DNA from: an uncultured Pseudobutyrivibrio sp.
Lineage (GTDB): Bacteria > Bacillota > Clostridia > Lachnospirales > Lachnospiraceae
Direction of reading: 5' to 3'
NCBI GenBank assembly: GCA_900546435.1
Contig: URCQ01000023.1
Span: 1 to 38,825, forward strand
Length of the DNA stretch: 38,825 nt
The position numbers and the translations under genes were made by a program. Below, in pieces: positions 13,862 through 22,769 of this stretch (the first letter of the stretch is position 1; every line of letters starts with the position of its first letter). A model generated the notes under the pieces. That model ran no database searches and had not been told where the DNA came from. It worked only from the letters and a program-made list of their open reading frames with translations.

Positions 13862-16258
13862 ATGTTACAGTATCAGGAAATCATTTCCAAAATGACTTTG
13901 GAACAAAAGGCATCTATGATGTCAGGGCAGGACACCTGGCGTACAAAGGATTATGAAGAATATGGCATTCCTGCTATGTTTTTGTCGGATGGACCGCATG
14001 GTCTTCGCAAACAGGCTGGCGCAGGAGATCATTTGGGATTAAATGCTTCCTTGCCTGCAACCTGTTTTCCTACCGCAGCTACGATGGCAAACAGTTGGGA
14101 TGAAAATTTAGGAGAACAGTTAGGAGAATGTCTTGGCGAAGAAGCGGCAGCTCTCGGCGTAAATATGGTCTTAGGCCCAGGCCTAAACATGAAGCGCAGC
14201 CCACTTTGTGGACGTAATTTCGAATATTTTGCAGAAGATCCATATTTGGCAGGAAAAATGGCTGCAGCATATATTCGCGGTATTCAAAGCAAGGGTGTGG
14301 CCGCTTGTCCAAAGCATTTTGCGGCAAATTCACAGGAAGAGCGTCGTATGGCAATGGATTCTGTTGTGGACGAGCGAACATTCCGTGAATTGTACACGAC
14401 GGGATTTGAAATTGCAGTCAAAGAAGGTAAAGCAAAAGGCATTATGACCGCTTATAACCAGATCAATGGTACATATGCAAATGAGAGTGAACATTTGCTG
14501 GGTGATATTTTGTACGATGAGTGGAAATATGAAGGCATGGTTGTATCAGACTGGGGCGGAAGCAATGATCATGTGGAAGGAGTGCGCCAGGGCTCGCATC
14601 TGGAAATGCCTTCTACAGGAAAAATGGGTGCAAAACAGTTGATTCGGGCTGTTGAGGAAGGACGTCTGGATGAGGCAATTTTGGATCAACGTGTAGATGA
14701 ATTGCTTCGTGTGATATTTGATACACATGCAGCAACAGCGGAGCATGAGGGAAAAGGATTTGATGTGAAAAAACATCATGATTTTGCCAGAAAAGCAGCT
14801 GCACAGAGTATTGTTCTTTTGAAAAATGAAGATCATATTCTTCCGCTTTCGCCAGAAAAAACAGTAGTGGTAATTGGCGATTTTGCTAAAACACCACGTT
14901 ATCAGGGCGCAGGATCTTCTTTGGTAAATCCTACGAAAGAAGCAGAAAATATGCTAGATTTGATGGCTTCCTATCCGATTTCATACCTTGATTATGCGAG
15001 AGGTTATGTGAGAAATAAAAAGGCGGACGAGAAGCTGATAATGGAAGCAGTCGAATTAGCAAAGAAAGCAGATATTGTACTGCTTTGCGTAGGATTGGAT
15101 GAAATTAGTGAATCGGAAGGCTTGGATCGTACCCATATGCGTATGCCACAGGCGCAGGTTGCTTTGATTGAAAAAGTGGCATCGGTAAATAAAAATGTTG
15201 TAGTTGTTATGTCGGCAGGCTCCTCTGTGGAAATGCCATGGGCAGATCAGGTTGCAGCAATTGTGCACGGATATTTAGGAGGTCAGGCTGGAGCATCTGC
15301 AATGTTAGATGTTTTGACAGGTGCAATCTGTCCAAGTGGAAAATTAAACGAGACATATGCATATACCTTGGAAGATGTGGCAAGCACATCGTATTATCCG
15401 GCGATAGAAAGAAGCAGTGAATACCGTGAAGGGTTGTACATGGGATATCGTTATTTTGACACGGTTGAAAAAAAGGTGCATTTCCCATTTGGTTATGGTT
15501 TGAGTTATACAACATTTACCTATCGCGATTTGTCAGTGGATGCAGAGGGCGTATCATTTACCATTACAAATATAGGTGATTGTGATGGCGCTGAAATCGC
15601 ACAAATGTATGTTGGTCATGATCGAAGTGCGCTGTTTGGTCCGAAAAAGGAATTAAAAGGATTTGTAAAAGTTTTTTTGAAAAAAGGCGAAAGTAAGAGA
15701 GTGACCATTGCATTTGATGATAAAACATTTCGTTATTTTAATGTGAAAACAAATACATGGGAAGTGGAAGGCGGAACATATCAGATTTATGTTGGTGCAA
15801 ATGTCACAGATATCCGTTTGCAGGGGCAGGTACAAAAGGAATCATCGGGAGCAGAACTTCCATATGATATGGAAAAATTGCCATCTTATGCATCGGGAAA
15901 CGTAAAGGCTGTTTCGGATGAAGAATATCGGTATTTGTATGGTCGCGAGCTGCCGCCGACAAAATGGGATACTTCTGGTAAGCTGGATAAAAATGATGCA
16001 ATCTGCCAGATGTATTATGCAAAAAGTTACCTGGCACGCTTTATTTGTTTTATCTTGCGCAGCATAAAAAAAGCAAGCGAGAAAAAAGGAAAGCCAAATC
16101 TGAATATTTTATTTATCTACAACATGCCATTCCGCGGGCTTTCTAAGATGACGGGCGGTGCTATGAATGAAGGCATGATTGATGGATTAGTAGAGATTGT
16201 CAATGGACGTGGTTTGATTGGCTTGGGACATTTAATTGCAGCTATATTTAAGGGATAA
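13862..16258 (+). CDS. GH3 family beta-glucosidase-type glycoside hydrolase (cytoplasmic)
   Basis: A 798-residue GH3 enzyme in standard order without a signal peptide, so probably cytoplasmic. The TIM-barrel domain (1-~300) shows LSDGPHGLRKQ, SPLCGRNFEYFAEDP, K151-H152 in CPKHFAAN and the nucleophile D230 in MVVSDWGGS. The alpha/beta sandwich domain (~310-560) begins QSIVLLKNEDHILPL. A fibronectin-III-like domain follows FPFGYGLSYTTF. A C-terminal extension of about 100 residues (from ~695) carries MPFRGLSKMTGG. The frame runs back to 13787, but GAGGAAGAAGGA precedes ATG 13862 and the fold begins there. It would release sugars from imported beta-glycosides; exact substrate unknown. gtrA-like follows after 12 bases, so they share a transcript. 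Confidence 0.9.
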   Translation: MLQYQEIISKMTLEQKASMMSGQDTWRTKDYEEYGIPAMFLSDGPHGLRKQAGAGDHLGLNASLPATCFPTAATMANSWDENLGEQLGECLGEEAAALGVNMVLGPGLNMKRSPLCGRNFEYFAEDPYLAGKMAAAYIRGIQSKGVAACPKHFAANSQEERRMAMDSVVDERTFRELYTTGFEIAVKEGKAKGIMTAYNQINGTYANESEHLLGDILYDEWKYEGMVVSDWGGSNDHVEGVRQGSHLEMPSTGKMGAKQLIRAVEEGRLDEAILDQRVDELLRVIFDTHAATAEHEGKGFDVKKHHDFARKAAAQSIVLLKNEDHILPLSPEKTVVVIGDFAKTPRYQGAGSSLVNPTKEAENMLDLMASYPISYLDYARGYVRNKKADEKLIMEAVELAKKADIVLLCVGLDEISESEGLDRTHMRMPQAQVALIEKVASVNKNVVVVMSAGSSVEMPWADQVAAIVHGYLGGQAGASAMLDVLTGAICPSGKLNETYAYTLEDVASTSYYPAIERSSEYREGLYMGYRYFDTVEKKVHFPFGYGLSYTTFTYRDLSVDAEGVSFTITNIGDCDGAEIAQMYVGHDRSALFGPKKELKGFVKVFLKKGESKRVTIAFDDKTFRYFNVKTNTWEVEGGTYQIYVGANVTDIRLQGQVQKESSGAELPYDMEKLPSYASGNVKAVSDEEYRYLYGRELPPTKWDTSGKLDKNDAICQMYYAKSYLARFICFILRSIKKASEKKGKPNLNILFIYNMPFRGLSKMTGGAMNEGMIDGLVEIVNGRGLIGLGHLIAAIFKG

Positions 16259-16270
16259 AAGGAGTGGAAT

Positions 16271-16834
16271 ATGAACGCATTAAAAAACGCATGGGCAGGA
16301 TTTGCCGAAAAACATCCGGGCGCTTCAAAGTGGATACGAGAAGGTGGATTGTTTGTCATTGTTAGCAACTTAATCACGGTATTTAAATATTTAATGTTAC
16401 TGTTTTTGCCTTTGGCATTTGCGGGACTCCCAAAAGTGGACTTTGGATTTCCGGGAATTGACATCACATTGTTTGGGGAAACATTTAAGTGGAACATCAT
16501 AGGGTATGATGCGGCACATGGTGGTCTGCCATATTTCTGCGCTTATATGGTAGCTATGATTGTGGGAGAATGTATCAATTTCCCGATTCAAAGAAGCTTT
16601 GTGTTTCGCAGCAAGGGGAATATCTGGTATCAGGGATTATGGTATCTGATCGCCTTTTGTATTGTTACATGTATTGTCAATTCGATTAACTGCATTTGGG
16701 TTGCAGTGGCAGCACTTTTTGTACCGGATTGGTTGTACAATATTGGAACTACCGTCTTAAATGGAGGGGTTTCCATGGTTGTTTTCTTCTTCGTAAATAA
16801 AGTTATTTTCCCCGAAGGGGAAGCCAAGGCATAG
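16271..16834 (+). CDS. GtrA-like membrane protein
   Basis: A 187-residue protein with four predicted membrane segments (~25-55, ~85-105, ~115-140, ~155-178) and the family-type motif CINFPIQRSFVFRSKGN between segments two and three. GtrA proteins are thought to help move lipid-linked sugars across the membrane for glycosylation of O-antigen, teichoic acids or other wall polymers. Here it is 12 bases after the GH3 gene with its own AAAGGAG site, an unusual partner for a cytoplasmic hydrolase. No GtrB-type glycosyltransferase is nearby. The family call is sound; its role here is not known. Confidence 0.8.
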   Translation: MNALKNAWAGFAEKHPGASKWIREGGLFVIVSNLITVFKYLMLLFLPLAFAGLPKVDFGFPGIDITLFGETFKWNIIGYDAAHGGLPYFCAYMVAMIVGECINFPIQRSFVFRSKGNIWYQGLWYLIAFCIVTCIVNSINCIWVAVAALFVPDWLYNIGTTVLNGGVSMVVFFFVNKVIFPEGEAKA

Positions 16835-16840
16835 TGCCGC

Positions 16841-16875
16841 AGGGACGTTCCTTTTGCCACAAGGAGCGTCCTTTT
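16841..16875 (+). terminator. Short palindrome family copy acting as terminator after gtrA-like gene
   Basis: GGGACGTTCCTT (16842-16853) and AAGGAGCGTCC (16861-16871) form a stem with one G-U pair and a seven-base loop, followed by TTTT. The sequence is nearly the same as the element at 5801. Confidence 0.75.
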
Positions 16876-16885
16876 AAATTTTTTA

Positions 16886-16914
16886 TTGAAATGCAAATAC
16901 AAATACTTTATTAT
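16886..16914 (+). promoter_or_regulatory. Promoter of leuB and probably the downstream operon
   Basis: TTGAAA (16886-16891) and TATTAT (16909-16914) are exactly 17 bases apart, 60 bases before leuB. No T-box or leader-peptide attenuator is visible between them and the gene. Confidence 0.65.
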
Positions 16915-16973
16915 AGTAAAGTGTAAAGTTGTTAAAGGAAAAGATGCGTTGACAGCAGGGAAAGGGAAAAAAT

Positions 16974-18080
16974 ATGGAATACAGGATAGGTGTCATTCGT
17001 GGTGACGGAATTGGACCGGAAATTGTTACGGAAGCAAAGAAGGTATTGGATCGTATCTGTGAAGTTTACAACCATACATTTCATTATGAAGATATTTTAA
17101 TGGGAGGCTGTTCGATTGATGCAACGGGAGTGCCACTGACAGATGAGGCAATCGCAGCAGCAAAAGCATCGGATGCCGTTTTGATGGGCTCTATTGGTGG
17201 AAATACAGCAACATCCCCATGGTATAAGCTGAAACCGGAACTTAGACCGGAAGCAGGTCTTTTGAAATTGCGCAAGTCGTTACATTTATTTGCGAATTTA
17301 AGACCTGCATATTTATATGAAGAGTTAAAAGCAGCATGTCCATTGCGCGAAGATATTATCGGAGACGGATTCGATATGATGATTATGCGTGAATTGACGG
17401 GTGGACTTTATTTTGGTGAAAGAGGGACAAAAGAAGTAGATGGTGTTTTGACCGCACATGACTCCCTTACCTATAATGAAGACGAAATTCGTCGCATTGC
17501 AAAACGAGGTTTTGATATTGCGATGAAGCGTCGTAAGAAAGTGACAAGTGTAGACAAAGCGAATGTTTTAGATACTTCTCGTTTGTGGCGTAAAGTAGTC
17601 GAAGAGGTGGCAAAGGATTATCCGGAAGTGACATACGAACATATGCTTGTAGATAATTGTGCGATGCAGCTAGTAAAAGATCCGAAGCAGTTTGATGTTA
17701 TTTTGACGGAAAACATGTTTGGTGATATCTTGTCAGATGAGGCCAGTATGGTAACAGGATCGATTGGAATGCTTTCTTCTGCAAGTCTAAACGAAACCAA
17801 GTTTGGCCTTTATGAACCAAGTGGTGGTTCTGCACCGGATATTGCAGGAAAAGGTATTGCAAATCCGATTGCAACGATTCTGAGTGCAGCTATGATGCTC
17901 CGTTATAGTTTTGATCTGGATCAGGAAGCAGATGCCATTGAGCAGGCGGTCAAATCTGCTCTTCGTGATGGTTATCGTACAATCGACATTATGCCACGTG
18001 AAAGCGAATCTATGGAAGGCATTACCCAGGTCGGAACCGCTGAGATGGGCGATTTGATCTGCCGCTACATTGTGGAGTAG
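16974..18080 (+). CDS. leuB: 3-isopropylmalate dehydrogenase
   Basis: A 368-residue beta-decarboxylating dehydrogenase that oxidises 3-isopropylmalate in leucine synthesis (cytoplasm, NAD+ dependent). Seen: GDGIGPEIV at the N-terminus, the substrate loop LLKLRKSLHLFANLRPA, MMIMRELTGGLYFGERG, and the metal and substrate acids in NMFGDILSDEASMVTGS. The ELTGG segment points to isopropylmalate rather than isocitrate dehydrogenase. leuA and leuCD are not in the window. Followed 207 bases later by ilvD, with a palindromic repeat between and no clear separate ilvD promoter. Confidence 0.95.
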   Translation: MEYRIGVIRGDGIGPEIVTEAKKVLDRICEVYNHTFHYEDILMGGCSIDATGVPLTDEAIAAAKASDAVLMGSIGGNTATSPWYKLKPELRPEAGLLKLRKSLHLFANLRPAYLYEELKAACPLREDIIGDGFDMMIMRELTGGLYFGERGTKEVDGVLTAHDSLTYNEDEIRRIAKRGFDIAMKRRKKVTSVDKANVLDTSRLWRKVVEEVAKDYPEVTYEHMLVDNCAMQLVKDPKQFDVILTENMFGDILSDEASMVTGSIGMLSSASLNETKFGLYEPSGGSAPDIAGKGIANPIATILSAAMMLRYSFDLDQEADAIEQAVKSALRDGYRTIDIMPRESESMEGITQVGTAEMGDLICRYIVE

Positions 18081-18113
18081 ATAAAGGAAGAAGTATCATT
18101 TTTAGTATATCCA

Positions 18114-18257
18114 GCCGTATGATAAGGTGTGATTGTTTGCATTCTGACCTTTAAAAAACGTCGTCACTTAATGAGCGATAGCGAATTTAGTGAGGCTACG
18201 TTTTTTACAGAGTGAGAACGTGTCAGAAAGCAAACAATCGCACCTAAGATATACGGC
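18114..18257. repeat. Imperfect palindromic repeat between leuB and ilvD
   Basis: Arms: GCCGTAT (18114-18120) with ATACGGC (18251-18257); GGTGTGATTGTTTGC (18126-18140) with GCAAACAATCGCACC (18230-18244); GTCAGA on the right with TCTGAC on the left; AAAAAACG (18153-18160) with CGTTTTTT (18199-18206); TCACTTA with TTTAGTGA. The tip holds GAGCGATAGCGA. The design, a long imperfect hairpin without an ORF, suggests a non-autonomous repeat. It shares no obvious sequence with the 5801 family. Confidence 0.7.
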
Positions 18258-18287
18258 GTCAGACAGAAGTAAAGGAGAAATAAAAAG

Positions 18288-19955
18288 ATGAGAAGTGACA
18301 ATGTGAAAAGTGGCATGCAGCAGGCACCACATCGAAGCCTTTTCAATGCATTAGGCTTCACAGAAGAAGAAATGAAAAAACCAATGGTTGGTATCGTTAG
18401 TTCTTATAATGAAATCGTACCAGGCCATATGAATCTTGATAAAATAGTAAATGCCGTTAAGCTTGGCGTGGCAGAAGCCGGCGGTGTTCCGGTCGTGTTC
18501 CCGGCAATCGCTGTTTGTGATGGTATTGCCATGGGACATTCCGGCATGAAATATTCTTTGGTTACAAGAGATCTGATTGCAGATTCTACAGAGTGTATGG
18601 CGCTTGCACATCAGTTTGATGCACTTGTTATGGTGCCAAACTGCGACAAAAATGTGCCTGGTCTTTTGATGGCAGCAGCGCGTGTGAATGTGCCAACGGT
18701 ATTTGTATCAGGTGGTCCAATGCTTGCCGGACATGTGAAAGGACAGAAACGTTCTCTTTCTTCTATGTTCGAAGCAGTTGGTGCTTATGAAGCTGGTACG
18801 ATGACAGAAGAGGATGTCAGAGAATATGAAGAAAAGGTTTGCCCGACCTGTGGATCTTGCTCAGGTATGTACACGGCCAATTCGATGAACTGTCTGACAG
18901 AGGCACTTGGTATGGGACTTGGTGGAAACGGAACCATTCCGGCAGTTTATTCTGAAAGAATTAAACTGGCAAAACATGCAGGTATGGCTGTTATGGAGAT
19001 GTATCGTAAAGATATTCGTCCAAGAGATATTATGACAAAAGAAGCAATCATCAATGCGCTTACCGTAGATATGGCACTTGGCTGCTCTACAAATTCTATG
19101 TTGCATTTGCCTGCCATTGCTCATGAAGTTGGATTCGACTTTGATATCTCTTATGCAAATCCGATTAGTGAAAAAACACCAAATCTCTGCCACCTTGCGC
19201 CAGCAGGTCCTACTTATATGGAAGATTTGAATGAGGCCGGCGGTGTTTATGCAGTGATGAAAGAACTTGCAGATATTGGACTTCTCAATACCGATTGTAT
19301 GACGGTTACCGGCAAGACAGTGGGAGAAAATATCCAAAATGCGGTAAACAAAAATCCAGAGGTAATTCGCCCAACAGACAATCCGTATTCTAAGACGGGT
19401 GGTCTTGCTGTGTTAAAAGGAAATATTGCACCAGATGGTGGTGTTGTAAAACGTTCGGCTGTGGTTGATGAAATGCTTGTACATTCTGGCCCGGCAAGAG
19501 TATTTGATTGCGAAGAAGATGCCATTGCTGCGATTAAGGGCGGCAAAATTGTAGATGGCGATGTCGTTGTTATTCGTTACGAGGGACCAAAGGGAGGTCC
19601 TGGTATGCGTGAAATGTTAAACCCAACATCTGCAATTGCCGGTATGGGACTGGGATCTACCGTTGCTTTGATTACAGATGGAAGATTTTCCGGTGCATCC
19701 CGCGGTGCTTCGATTGGACATATTTCTCCAGAGGCAGCCGTAGGTGGTCCAATCGCACTGGTAGAAGAGGGCGATATCATTTCCATTGATATTCCAAATA
19801 TGACGATTCATATGGATGTCTCTGATGAAGAACTGGCCAAGAGAAGAGAAGCTTGGCAGCCAAGAGAACCAAGAATCAAGGAAGGCTATTTGAGACGCTA
19901 TGCTGCACAGGTTACTTCCGGTAACATGGGAGCCATTTTAAAACAGCCAGAATAA
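18288..19955 (+). CDS. ilvD: Dihydroxy-acid dehydratase
   Basis: A 555-residue Fe-S dehydratase that makes the 2-oxo acids of valine and isoleucine. C119 in NCDKNVPGLL and C188/C191 in CPTCGSCSGMYTANSMNC are the cluster region; CDGIAMGHSGMKYSL and the C-terminal GRFSGASRGASIGHISPEA are family hallmarks. The length equals typical IlvD. The start has an AAAGGAG site. ilvB starts 23 bases after its stop, so they are one operon. Confidence 0.96.
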   Translation: MRSDNVKSGMQQAPHRSLFNALGFTEEEMKKPMVGIVSSYNEIVPGHMNLDKIVNAVKLGVAEAGGVPVVFPAIAVCDGIAMGHSGMKYSLVTRDLIADSTECMALAHQFDALVMVPNCDKNVPGLLMAAARVNVPTVFVSGGPMLAGHVKGQKRSLSSMFEAVGAYEAGTMTEEDVREYEEKVCPTCGSCSGMYTANSMNCLTEALGMGLGGNGTIPAVYSERIKLAKHAGMAVMEMYRKDIRPRDIMTKEAIINALTVDMALGCSTNSMLHLPAIAHEVGFDFDISYANPISEKTPNLCHLAPAGPTYMEDLNEAGGVYAVMKELADIGLLNTDCMTVTGKTVGENIQNAVNKNPEVIRPTDNPYSKTGGLAVLKGNIAPDGGVVKRSAVVDEMLVHSGPARVFDCEEDAIAAIKGGKIVDGDVVVIRYEGPKGGPGMREMLNPTSAIAGMGLGSTVALITDGRFSGASRGASIGHISPEAAVGGPIALVEEGDIISIDIPNMTIHMDVSDEELAKRREAWQPREPRIKEGYLRRYAAQVTSGNMGAILKQPE

Positions 19956-19978
19956 GTCGAAAGAAAAGAGGAAATATC

Positions 19979-21664
19979 ATGGAACTGACAGGAGCACAAA
20001 TTGTTATCGAGTGCCTGAAAGAGCAGAATGTGGATACAGTCTTTGGTTATCCGGGCGGTGCCATATTAAATGTTTACGATGAATTATACAAACACAGCGA
20101 TGAAATACACCACGTGCTGACTTCCCATGAGCAAGGGGCGAGTCATGCAGCAGATGGATATGCCAGAAGTACAGGAAAAGTTGGTGTCTGTCTTGCAACC
20201 AGTGGACCGGGAGCAACGAACCTGGTAACCGGTATTGCGACAGCACAGATGGACTCTGTGCCTATGGTGGCAATCACTTGTAATGTAAATGTACCGCTTC
20301 TTGGAAAAGACAGTTTTCAGGAGGTGGATATCGCTGGAATTACGATGCCGATTACCAAACACAACTTTATTGTAAAAGATGTAACCAGATTAGCGGACAC
20401 GATGCGTCGTGCATTCCGAATTGCAAAAACAGGCAGACCGGGTCCGGTTTTGGTGGATATTCCAAAGGATGTGACAGCAGCCAAATGTGAATATACCTAT
20501 CAGGAAGCAAAGCCGGTAGAGCGCGTGGTAAAAAATATTACAGAAGAAGCATTAAAAAGAGCGGTTGCACTGATTGAAGCAGCAGAGAAACCATACATAT
20601 TTGTGGGTGGCGGCGCAGTGATCAGTGATGCGGCGGAAGAGTTAGAAACGTTTGTTTCTCTGGTAGACGCGCCAGTGTGCGATACGTTGATGGGAAAAGG
20701 TGCATACGATGGAACCAAGGAAGCCTATACCGGGATGCTTGGTATGCATGGAACGAAGACAGCCAATCTTGGCGTCAGTGAATGTGATCTTTTGATTACG
20801 GTGGGATCGCGTTTTAGTGATCGTGTTCTTGGAAATCCAAAAACATTTGCCAAAGATGCAAAGGTACTGCAATTTGATGTAGATCCGGCAGAAATCAATA
20901 AAAACGTAGTCGTTACTGCGGAAGTGATTGGTGATATCAAAGAAATCTTACGTCGTATCAATCCGATGTTAAAAAAACAAAATCATAAAGAATGGATGGC
21001 ACATATACTGTCCTTAAAAGAAAAATATCCGGCAACATACTGTACCGATGGACTTTCAGGTCCTTATGTGGTGGAAGAGATTTATCGCCAGACAAAAGGG
21101 GATGCCATCATGGTAACAGAGGTAGGACAGCATCAGATGTGGACAGCACAATATTTTAAATATGCAAAGCCACATACACTTCTTACATCTGGTGGGCTTG
21201 GTACGATGGGCTATGGACTTGGAGCAGCGATTGGAGCACAGATTGGAAACCCAGAGAAACAAGTCATCAATGTGGCAGGCGATGGATGTTTTCGTATGAA
21301 TATGAATGAAGTGGCTACAGCTGTTCGGGAACAGTTACCACTCATTGAGGTTGTGATTAACAATCATGTGCTTGGTATGGTTCGCCAGTGGCAGACACTG
21401 TTTTATGAAAAAAGATATTCATCCACGGTATTAAACGATGGTGTGGATTTCGTAAAATTGGCAGAGGCGATGGGAGCTACCGGATATCGTGCAACCAGTA
21501 AGGAAGAATTTGCAGAGATATTTGCAAAAGCACTTACTATGAAAACACCGGTGGTAATTGATTGTGTTATTAACTGTGATGACAAAGTGTGGCCAATGGT
21601 GGCACCGGGAGCACCGATTAGTGATTGTTTTGATAACAAAGATATAGAAAAGAAAGGAATGTAA
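19979..21664 (+). CDS. ilvB: Acetolactate synthase large (catalytic) subunit
   Basis: A 561-residue thiamine diphosphate enzyme of branched-chain amino acid synthesis. FGYPGGAILNVYDEL and the catalytic glutamate E51 in SHEQGASHAADGYAR are present, as are QEVDIAGIT in the FAD region and the ThDP motif beginning GDGCFRMNMNEVATA at ~434. It matches the biosynthetic IlvB/IlvG type rather than catabolic AlsS. No small regulatory subunit gene (ilvN) is adjacent; it may lie elsewhere. serC begins one base after its stop (ATG at 21666), implying tight coupling. Confidence 0.94.
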   Translation: MELTGAQIVIECLKEQNVDTVFGYPGGAILNVYDELYKHSDEIHHVLTSHEQGASHAADGYARSTGKVGVCLATSGPGATNLVTGIATAQMDSVPMVAITCNVNVPLLGKDSFQEVDIAGITMPITKHNFIVKDVTRLADTMRRAFRIAKTGRPGPVLVDIPKDVTAAKCEYTYQEAKPVERVVKNITEEALKRAVALIEAAEKPYIFVGGGAVISDAAEELETFVSLVDAPVCDTLMGKGAYDGTKEAYTGMLGMHGTKTANLGVSECDLLITVGSRFSDRVLGNPKTFAKDAKVLQFDVDPAEINKNVVVTAEVIGDIKEILRRINPMLKKQNHKEWMAHILSLKEKYPATYCTDGLSGPYVVEEIYRQTKGDAIMVTEVGQHQMWTAQYFKYAKPHTLLTSGGLGTMGYGLGAAIGAQIGNPEKQVINVAGDGCFRMNMNEVATAVREQLPLIEVVINNHVLGMVRQWQTLFYEKRYSSTVLNDGVDFVKLAEAMGATGYRATSKEEFAEIFAKALTMKTPVVIDCVINCDDKVWPMVAPGAPISDCFDNKDIEKKGM

Positions 21665-21665
21665 G

Positions 21666-22748
21666 ATGAGCAGAGTGTACAATTTTTCAGCAGGACCTGC
21701 AGTACTTCCAGAAGAAGTATTGCGTGAAGCAGCAGACGAGATGATGGATTACAGAGGATGTGGTATGTCCGTGATGGAAATGTCGCATCGCTCGAAAGTC
21801 TTTGATCAGATTATAAAAGAAGCGGAAGCTGATTTGCGCGATTTGATGCAAATTCCAGATAACTACAAGGTGCTGTTTCTACAAGGCGGAGCATCGCAGC
21901 AGTTTGCAGCAATTCCAATGAATCTGATGAAAAAACGCAAAGCTGGTTATATTGTGACCGGACAATGGGCAAAAAAAGCTTTTGCGGAAGCAAAGATGTA
22001 TGGAGAAGCGATCGAATTGGCATCATCGGCAGATGAAACATTCTCGTATATACCGGATTGCTCGGATCTTGCGATTCCTGAAGATTTGGATTATGTGTAC
22101 ATCTGTGAGAATAACACCATTTATGGTACAAAATTTAAGACATTGCCAAATACAAAAGGACATACGCTGGTGGCAGATGTGTCATCCTGCTTTTTGTCAG
22201 AACCGGTAGATGTCAGCAAGTATGGTGTGATTTATGGTGGTGTGCAGAAGAATATTGGCCCGGCGGGCGTTGTGATTGTAATTATCCGTGAAGATCTGAT
22301 TAGCGATGATGTTCTTCCGGGAACACCGACCATGTTAAAGTACAAGACACAGGCAGATGCAGATTCTTTGTATAATACACCGCCATGTTATGGTATTTAT
22401 ATTTGTGGAAAAGTATTTAAATGGTTAAAGAAAATGGGTGGGCTTTCTGTGATGAAAGAACGCAACGAAGAAAAGGCAAAGATTCTTTATGATTTCTTAG
22501 ATGAAAGCAAGCTTTTCAAGGGAACCGTACGCAAGGAAGACAGATCCCTTATGAACGTGCCATTTGTCACGGGAAATGCTGATTTAGATGCAAAATTTGT
22601 GGCAGAAGCAAAAGCAGCAGGTCTTGAGAACTTAAAAGGACACCGCAGTGTTGGCGGCATGCGTGCATCGATTTATAATGCGATGCCAAAAGAAGGCGTC
22701 GAGGCACTGGTAGCATTTATGAAAAAGTTTGAAGAAGAAAATGCATAA
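21666..22748 (+). CDS. serC: Phosphoserine aminotransferase
   Basis: A 360-residue class V PLP aminotransferase for serine synthesis. YNFSAGPAVLPEEVL at the N-terminus and MDYRGCGMSVMEMSHRS are specific for SerC. K195 in GGVQKNIGPAG is the PLP lysine. GGMRASIYNAM near the C-terminus is also typical. It sits between ilvB (1 base) and serA (21 bases) in one operon. Confidence 0.95.
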   Translation: MSRVYNFSAGPAVLPEEVLREAADEMMDYRGCGMSVMEMSHRSKVFDQIIKEAEADLRDLMQIPDNYKVLFLQGGASQQFAAIPMNLMKKRKAGYIVTGQWAKKAFAEAKMYGEAIELASSADETFSYIPDCSDLAIPEDLDYVYICENNTIYGTKFKTLPNTKGHTLVADVSSCFLSEPVDVSKYGVIYGGVQKNIGPAGVVIVIIREDLISDDVLPGTPTMLKYKTQADADSLYNTPPCYGIYICGKVFKWLKKMGGLSVMKERNEEKAKILYDFLDESKLFKGTVRKEDRSLMNVPFVTGNADLDAKFVAEAKAAGLENLKGHRSVGGMRASIYNAMPKEGVEALVAFMKKFEEENA

Positions 22749-22769
22749 ATCATAAAGGAGGAATTACCT

